Source of the DNA: Owenia fusiformis
Taxonomy: Eukaryota; Annelida; Polychaeta; Sabellida; Oweniidae
DNA length: 60,000 nucleotides
NCBI GenBank assembly: GCA_903813345.2
Contig: CAIIXF020000012.1
Coordinates: 23,264,184 to 23,324,183, forward strand
Reading direction: 5' to 3'
Shown here: positions 36,001-45,000 of the stretch, in pieces
How the letters are laid out: every line of letters begins with the position of its first letter
Position numbering within the stretch: position 1 is the first letter of the stretch
Made by a program: the position numbers and the translations under genes
Notes under the pieces: generated by a model
Told to the model about the DNA's origin: nothing
Databases searched by the model: none
Seen by the model: the letters and a program-made list of their open reading frames with translations, nothing else

Positions 36001-39000
36001 GAAAAAGAGGTGTGTTAATGTTGTTTTTGTTGTTACCATGAAACAGGGTAGAGAAAAAGAGGTATGTTAATATCTTAACACGGTGATACAAAGAGTAGAC
36101 TACGTTTTATTCAACGCCGTCCTTACATTAGATGGACTCCAAAAGATGACGTTGGACGGAAAAATAAAAAACTCCCGAGTCCCTTGGACGCACTTTATTT
36201 CCACAGCAATTTCCAAAAATCTTACCTCTTAAAAACTCAAACAGTAGTAGAAACGTTTTTACCCCAGAGCAGCTTATTTATCCTCTGAATGTATGTTTTA
36301 TGAGACGTTTTGTCCAAAATTTAAAAATATTTGTTTCAAAATAATCCGCCATATTGATCTCCGCCATCTCGAGATCTCGCACGAAATCTCGTAATGGCCG
36401 CGCCTGTTTTGAAATGTGAATTTTTCGCTAATTTTCAAAACTAGTCTTTTAGCAGTTATCATGGCTCAAATAGTCCGTGGATATATTCCTAGATGGGAAA
36501 ACGATTTCCCATGGCTACGAAGACCAGAGCTAAATCAAGGCATGAAGTGTAATGTATGCATAACATCTGGAAAATGGAATATCTTCACGACAAATGGGTG
36601 CAAAGACTATCAATTTTCTAGTCTAACTCGTCATGTTTATGTAGTTGTAAATTTAGTAAATATAAAATCACACCATAAGACATGGTAAAAAAGACAAAAT
36701 TGTGTTACTTTAGAAAAAACGAGTACTTGTATTTGCTTTATCCAATTTTTTCATTTTTATGTCCCCACCACATAGTGTGGGGCCATATTGTCGGCGCGTC
36801 CGACTGTCTGTCCGTCCGTCCGTCCGTCTGTCCGTCCATCTGTCCGTCCATACGTCCGGGAGTTTTCTCCAAAACCGCTACAGATATCACCTTCAAATTT
36901 TCAGGGATAACTTATGAGTGCCTATAGATGTGGATGAAAAAAATTTAACTCGAAACCTACTTCCTGTCAGCTATTTTGAAGTCAAATGCTAAAATCCTTG
37001 TCTGCAAACTTTAAGAAAAACGGCTTCACAGTTGCTTTTAAAACTTTAACATCTTGTTCAGCTCACTTCATTTTAGATCTGATTAGGTTTTGGACCTGTA
37101 AGCTCAGTCATGTCAGCCATTTTGAATGTCTTAAGAAAAGTTAGCACGCGATAATACTTTGTATCATATTGAATGGTGTTTTTAAGTTTTCATACTTTAA
37201 CTATTTGGTAGCTTTATAAATAATTTCAGATGTACTTTGTTGTAAAAACCTATGTTATTGTTAACAGTACTTATATGTGATAATTTTGTAAAAAGAAATC
37301 AGCAAAAACTCATAAAGACTTTTTTATTATCGGCCATTTTGGATTTTTTGGTCCTAAAATCTTGTCTGTGTAGTCTTGTCTGCGCGTTTTCAGGTGAACT
37401 GTTTGGTGGATCAATTTCAAATTTTCAGGGATGATTCTTAGTATGACAATCTAGATCTGATTAGTTTTTTGGCATTCTGGGTAAATGTCAAGGGAGCCAT
37501 TTTGGATTTTCGGTCCTGAAATCTTGTCTGTAAAGTCTTGTCTACGTGTTTTCAGGTGAACTGTTTGGTAGATCAATTTCAAATTTTCAGGGATGATTCT
37601 TAGTATGAAAATCTAGAACTGATTAGTATTTTAGCATTCTGGGTAAATGTCAAGGCAGCCATTTTGGATTTTCCGTCCTAAAATCTTGTCTGTAAAGTCT
37701 TGTCTACGTATTTCCAGGTGAACCGTTCTGTAGATCAATTTCAAATTTTCAGGGATGATTCTTAGAATGAAAATCTAGATCTGATTAGTTTTTTGGCATT
37801 CTGCAGCCATTTTGGATTTTCCGTCTTCAAATCTTGTCTGTAAAGTCTTGTCTACGCGTTTTTAGGTGAACCGTTTGGTAGATCAATTTCAAATTTTCAG
37901 GGATGATTCTTAGTATGAAAATCTACATCTGATTAGTTTTTTTGCATTCTGCGTAAATGTCAAGGCAGCCACTTTGGATTTTCTGTCCTAAAATCTTGTC
38001 TACCCGTTTTCAGGTGAACCGTTTGGTAGATCAATTTCATATTTTCAGGGATGATTCTTAGTATGAAAATCTACAAACAGATTAGTTTTTTGACATTCTG
38101 GGTAAATGTCAAGGCAGCCATTTTGTATTTTCCATCCTGAAATCTTGTCTGTAAAGTCTTGTTTACATGTTTTCTGGTTAACTGTGTGACGGATCAATTT
38201 CAAATTTTCAGGGGTGGTTCTTGGTATGACAATCTAGAACTGACTAAATTTTTGCCACTCTGGATAAATTTTAAGGTGGCCATTTTGGATTTTTTGTCCT
38301 CAAGTTGTGTTGGTAAAGTCTTGTCTACTCATTTTCAGGATAACCATTTGACGGGATCACCCATTGGTGGGGACATTTTGTACACATTTGTGTTCTTGTT
38401 AATAAGTTGCAGGCTTTTAATTTTTCGGACCCACTATTTTTGGGTTTGGACTTCATTTTTTTTACCGTGGGATCCATTGGACCCACTTCTTGGTAACACT
38501 AAATAAAACGCTGATAGAGGTATGTTATTACCATGCTATTTGAAAGGTAAGAGTGTCAGCTTTAGGATATGGCATGCTTCCTGAAGTTCATTGCTTACAA
38601 AGTTGTCTCACCAGGAGTCTAATTTAGTGAATAGTAATTTTAATCATGACAAAAAGACACAAATTCTGACTTTGTTAAAAGTTATTCAAGTACAATGAAG
38701 CAGCCTATGGTATGAATAAACAATCAAGTGTAAAACTAAAAATCGAAATTGTCACCTAAAATATATAACATTCTATTCTCATTATTTTTATTAGAGATTG
38801 AAAACATATCTGTATATTTCTAAAAGTATAGAGAAAATCCTCATTTTGAAAGGCAAAGTTTAACTTTTACAAAGCTTCATATTGATTCTCTAACATTTCA
38901 GCTTAAAAGGAAAAGACAAGAAGAACATCACAAAGTCAAGGCGGAGAACCAGAAAAAAGCAGAAGTTGTGCAACCAGTGAGTATTTTGAGTAGACATGAG

Positions 39001-42000
39001 TCCCTTGAGTAAATATGAGTACCTTGTCTTGAGTAAATATGAGTGCCTTGAGATTTGAGAAAAAATATGAGTTCCATTCATAGATATGAATACTTTGAGT
39101 AAATATGAATGCCTTGAGTTAATGTGAATGCCTTGAGTATATATACGTTCCATTTGAAATATGAGTATTTTGAGTACTTCGGGACCTTTGAGTAAATATG
39201 AGTACCTTGAGTAAATATGAGTGTCTTGGGTATTATTTAAGTACACATGAGTGCCTTGAGTGTGAATGAGCAGCTTGAGTAAATGAAGTAGATTGAGTTT
39301 ATTATATGATCTGAGTAGCCTGTGAGTCATTATTAATATGTTTACAATATTGACTCAGGCATCTAGATGCACTCAACATTCAATTGTATATACTGACGTG
39401 TCGCAAAAAGGTCGCGCACGCATTGTTACACATTTTCGCTTTTTAACACCGCTGAATGTGACGTTTTTTGAGAAAAATGTACACATATGGAAATCCTTTC
39501 GTCCTCCACATTTGCCTCTATATCTCAGAATATTTAAGGCGAATAACTCTGATATCGTATATGTATTAACAATGGGATAGGAGCATCATAAAACACGAAT
39601 CAAATGATATTTTAGGTGAAATAAATATACGTGTTGCTTAGGGTGGTCCAAAATATGGCGAAAAACCAACTTTGTTTCAGATCATCTTCCTCATTTCACT
39701 TACTGTTGTCCATGACCTAAAACACCTGCAAACCAAATTTTAAGACCCAAATCACATGGGAAATTTACCCACGCTTCGACTGAAAATTCGGTTATTTCAT
39801 GATTTTTTGCTATTTTCGATAAATTGTCATCTCCCTTTTCCTGGTATAATATGTTTCTATTTTTTCATAATAAACATTTTTGTAGGACTCTTTATTACTT
39901 CATAATACTAGGAACCCATACACCAAATGTTGAGACCCAAATCCCATGGGAAATTTACCCACGCTTCGACTGAAAAATTCGGTTATTTCATGATTTTTTG
40001 CTATTTTCGATAAATTGCCATCTCCATTTTCCTGGTATAAAATGGTAGATGTCTTTTCATAATAAATATTTTGGATGACTCTTTATTACTTCATAATACT
40101 TAGGAACCCATACATCAAATTTTGAGACCCAAATCCCATGGGAAATTTACCCACGCTTCGACTGAAAAAATGGGTTATTTCATATACAATACAATACATC
40201 TCTATTTTCCTGGTATTATATGTTTCTATTTTTTATAATAAATATTTTGGGAGGACTCTTTATTACTTCATAATACGAGGAACCCATACCCCAAATATGC
40301 ACATATTTTGAGACCCTGGCCCCATGAGAAATTAATTCATGCTTCAACCAAAAATTTGTGATTTTCTGCGAATTTTCTCCTATTTTCAATAGATCAACAT
40401 TAATCTTATATTTAGTTTTTAAACATTTTAGGAGGACATTAATACGTTCTTAATACTAGGAACCCATACATTTAATATGTACCAAATGTTTAGACCTGAA
40501 CCCCATGGGAAATTCACGTTTGCTTTGATCATATACTTTTGATTTTTGTCGTTTAGAGCACCATATCATTGTTGTGTGATGTGCAATTTGTAATAAATTG
40601 TATTACACGTTGTCTTAATTATCCTGTTTGGCCTTACATACGTTACATCGTGAAAGATGGTTATATAGTACTTTAAGGTAATTCCTTATTTTCAGTTTTA
40701 ATGGCTTCCTAATTGGAGCCCCGTGTTTTTTCAGGAACACATAACTCATTCAATTCAGATGCACAAACAGTGTATAAACATAGCACATAGTAATTTATAG
40801 AAAATTACTAACCATCAACTAATAATCTTAATACATATTTGAACTCAGTGTAAAATTGATAGAGCTGACCAAGTATGGAATGAGTTCCAGAAATAACATC
40901 GGACTCCACTTAAAATTTCTGAACATACAGAATTACCTTAAGTGTTTCTCATTGCTCTTCCTATCTTCTACATTGTGCACTTTCAGGGCATGAACATTTT
41001 CAGAGAAATGACAAAGCTCAGTGGAAGCTCGAATCCCTTGAAGATTTGGTACAGGCTTACTGGTTACAACAGAGACCATGCCATTGATACATTGATCAAT
41101 CAAAAAATCATTTCTCCAAAGAAAATCAGATTTGATATTTGACCTTACCCTGCAAAGATGTGAGAAAGAATATGACATCTCACACAAATCAAACAAAGTC
41201 CTGTGATGTATCCCTACTGAAACCAACAAACCAAATCTTCAAGGCATTTGAGTTGCTGTCGAGTCATCACTTCTTAATATTAACCACAGTATATAAATGT
41301 ACAAGTAAAAGATCCTAAATTTTCCCCAAACTACTGAATTTGTCGCCTTTCAATAAGACTTAAAGTCTTGATATTTAGGTGTTTCTTTGGATTAAGAAGG
41401 AATTACCATAATGTTTATTAACATATTATGCCCCTAAAACAGACATCATAAGCTATAATAAGCAGGTAGTAGGGTAGGTACGAAAATTTCCAATGAACAT
41501 GCGTGACATATACGGGAATCGCGTGACAAATCCGAAAAAATTGCGTTCGTTTTTTTTCCGACGTTCGTATTTTTACCGTATCGTAAAGATATTTTGAAAA
41601 ATTTTCTACTGAAACATTTTTGCTTGACAATTACCAGGTAAAATGCGTATTTGCGTGACATTTTCTGTCACGCAAAAAAAATTGGCGTGACTTCAAATTC
41701 TTCAGCAAATGCGTGACAAATACGCAAATTGCGGGACAGTTGACAGGCCTGAAGCATGGGTAACGTTCTCATTGGATTTGGGTCTCAAAATTTGGTGGAT
41801 ATTTGGTGTATGGGTTTTTAGTATTATGAAGTAATAAAGAGTCCTCAAAAATGTTTATACATATCGTACCAGGAAAATGGAGACAGCAATTTATTGAAAA
41901 TCGGAAAAAATGTGAAAATCACAATTTTTCAGTCAAACCATGGGTAAATTTCCCATGGGATTTGGGTCTCAAAATTTGGTGTATGGGTTCCTAGTATTAT

Positions 42001-45000
42001 TTAGTGATCATTTACTTAACAATGTTATACATGAAAAAGAGATTCTAAATGCCTTAAATAAAATTAATGCTAATAAATCACCAGGTATTGATGGCTTACC
42101 ATCTAATATTATTAAAAATTGTAAAGCTCTATCATTAGATTTTACTGCACTATTTAATTTTATCTTTGATAGAGGAGATTACCCTGAAGAATGGAGTATC
42201 GGTATGCTCTCCACTCTTTACAAACAAGGATCATGTTTCAATCCAGATAATTACAGAGGAATCAATGTACTTGCTTGTCTAGGAAATGTTTTTGATACAA
42301 TCATTCAAACAAGATTAGTGTTCAATGCAGAAATGCTCAATATTCAAGACCCATTACAAGGTGCTTATAAATCTGGTCACCGTACAACAGATAATTTGTT
42401 CATTTTAAACACTATTATTTCACATTTTAAGAGGCAGAAAAAGCCTCTATATTGTATAATGGTAGATTTTAGGAAAGCGTTTGATTATGTCAACAGGACA
42501 GCACTTCTTTATAAATTATGTAAATCAGGGATACATCCAAGTTCAAAAATGTTTAAAATTATTGATAGCATGTATAAAAAATCGAAATCATGTCTCAAAC
42601 TTAAAGATGGCATTACTCCAACGTACAATACTGGAATTGGCGTTATGCAGGGCTCTGTTCTCAGTACATATCTTTTCAACCATTTTTTGGATGACTTGAA
42701 AGATTTTCTTCCCTCAGAACATGGTATAGAGTTTGAAGGTGTTTCTTTAAACCATCTACTTTGGGCTGATGACTTAGTATTAATAGCTAGCTCTAAATCT
42801 GGGGCACAATCTATGCTAGACTCTCTCTTTGATTTTTGCAGAAATTATCATCTTGTTGTCAACACTGTTTAAACAAAGGCTATTATTTTTAACTCTAAAT
42901 CAGATGAAACTTTTAAATTCAATAATGAAGTGATTGCATGTGTAGAAGACTACAAATACCTAGGATGTATCTTCAACAGTAAAAATAATTTTGATAAACA
43001 AATATGCTATCTTAAAGAACAATCTAGAAAAGCTTTATTCAAAATAAAGCAACAATATCACAAGTTTAATGACATTCCCATATCAGTTGCCTTACATTTA
43101 TTTGATTCACTTGTCCAACCAATTTTGATGTATGGTTCAGAAATATGGTCAAATAAAAAACATATCAAGTCACTTGAAACTATTCACCTGTCCTTTTTAA
43201 AAAGCATTCTTGGTGTGAAAACATCAACTGCAACCCTAGCAGTCTATGGGGAGCTGGGTCGTTTCCCCCTTAGTTTGTGCTTTGATATTAATCTTATTAA
43301 ATATTGGATACGGCTTATACAACTTTGTCCAGATAACCTCCTTTATAAAGCATATCTATATGACTATGAAATGTACAGTTTAGGATTTAAAAATACTTGG
43401 TCAAGTAAGGTTCATAATATTTTAAAAGATTGTAATCTTGAAAGCACTTGGAATGAACAAGTTGTTGATGATGACTATGTATTCAAAAAGAATCTAACTA
43501 AAACATTGCACCAAAATTATAAGGAGAAATGGAAGTGTGATTTACAATTATACCCAGTTTAAGAACATACATTAAATTCAAAACAATTTTCGAAAGAGAA
43601 CAATATTTAAGCAAAAAAAAATCACAGGCAATCAATTTCACAACTGAGATTAAGTTCACATAAATTACAAATAGAACTGGGTAGACATGTAAAACCACGG
43701 CCAAAACCTGAATATGAAAGATTGTGTAACTTTTGTGGGGAAATAGAAAGTGAGGTTCATTTCATGATTAAATGCCAAATACATAGAGAAAATAGAAGAA
43801 TATTGTTTGACAACATCACTAGCAAAATTAATGTTGATCAACATGATCCTGAAAATACATTCATTATGTTAATTTCTTCAAAAGATAAATATGTGCAAAA
43901 GCAAGTTGGAAGTTTTATTACGAAATCATTCAAAAACTTAAACTTGCCTGGGGATTAACATTTTGGATGCATCACACCTAAAGTATATTATAACATATGT
44001 AAATAACAAGTTTTTTGTATAAATTGTATATATTAGTGTAGTGTAGTGTTGTGTAGTTTTTGTAAAATTTCATTTTGTAATGACTAATATGTCAGGTCAT
44101 GACATCTAAAGAGTCAATAAAAGATATATATATATATTATGAAGTAATAAAGAGTCATCCAAAAATATTTATTATGAAAAATAGAAACATATTATACCAG
44201 GAAAATGGAGACAGTAATCTATTGAAAATCGGACAAAACTGTGAAAATCACAATTTTTCAGTCAAAGCATGGGTAAATTTCACATGGGATTTGGGTCTCA
44301 AAATTTGGTGTTTGGGCTCCTAGTATTATTAAGTAATAAAGAGTCCTACAAAAATGTTTATTATGAAAAAATAGAAACATTTTATACCAGGAAAAAGGAG
44401 ATGGCAATTAATCGAAAATAGTAAAAAATCATGAAATAACCGAATTTTTCAGTCGAAGCGTGGGTAAATTTCCCATGGGATTTGGGTCTCAAAATTTGGT
44501 GTGCAGGTGTTTTAGGTCATGGACAACAGTAAGTCAAATGAGGAAGATGATCCGAAAGAAAGTTGGTTTTTCGCCATATTTTGGACCACCCTAGTGTTGC
44601 TGTGCTTGAAAATAGGCGAATGGCGTAAATTAGCCCTATTTTAATGAATTTTGAAAACCTTTCGTCCTCCACTTTTCCACATACAACAGAAAACACATAC
44701 TTTTGCGAACAAAATCAACTATTTATTAATAAACTAGGGGTTAAGAGCAAAACAATCATGTATGATTTATGAAAAATTGGTCTCGTATTTTTTGTTTAAT
44801 GTACACCTAAAAAGTTGAAGGTAACAAAAAATGAGCAAAAAAGGTCGCTGTCAACAGATTCTATTTTTCAAACTCTATGACGTCACAATATGGGACGCTT
44901 ACTAAAATTCATCCTTTGAAATAAAACTTCCATCTACCTTTATCAAGATAAAAAATAAGTGTAATAGTCATATATTGTTTGAGTTATGAGCGTTTAAAGA

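Larger units (their letters stand above)
39639..44593. mobile_element. hAT-type DNA transposon with 8-bp target duplication
   Basis: The ends TAGGGTGGTCCAAAATATGG and their inverse (ending CCACCCTA at 44593) are flanked by GTGTTGCT on both sides (39631-39638 and 44594-44601). The 8-bp duplication and YAGGG terminus are typical of hAT. Subterminal repeats of ~180-190 bp (marker AATTTACCCACGCTTCGACT) run from 39760 to about 40520 and recur inverted at 41750-42000 and 44270-44500. No transposase frame is recognised. A LINE is inserted in the right arm. Confidence 0.9.
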
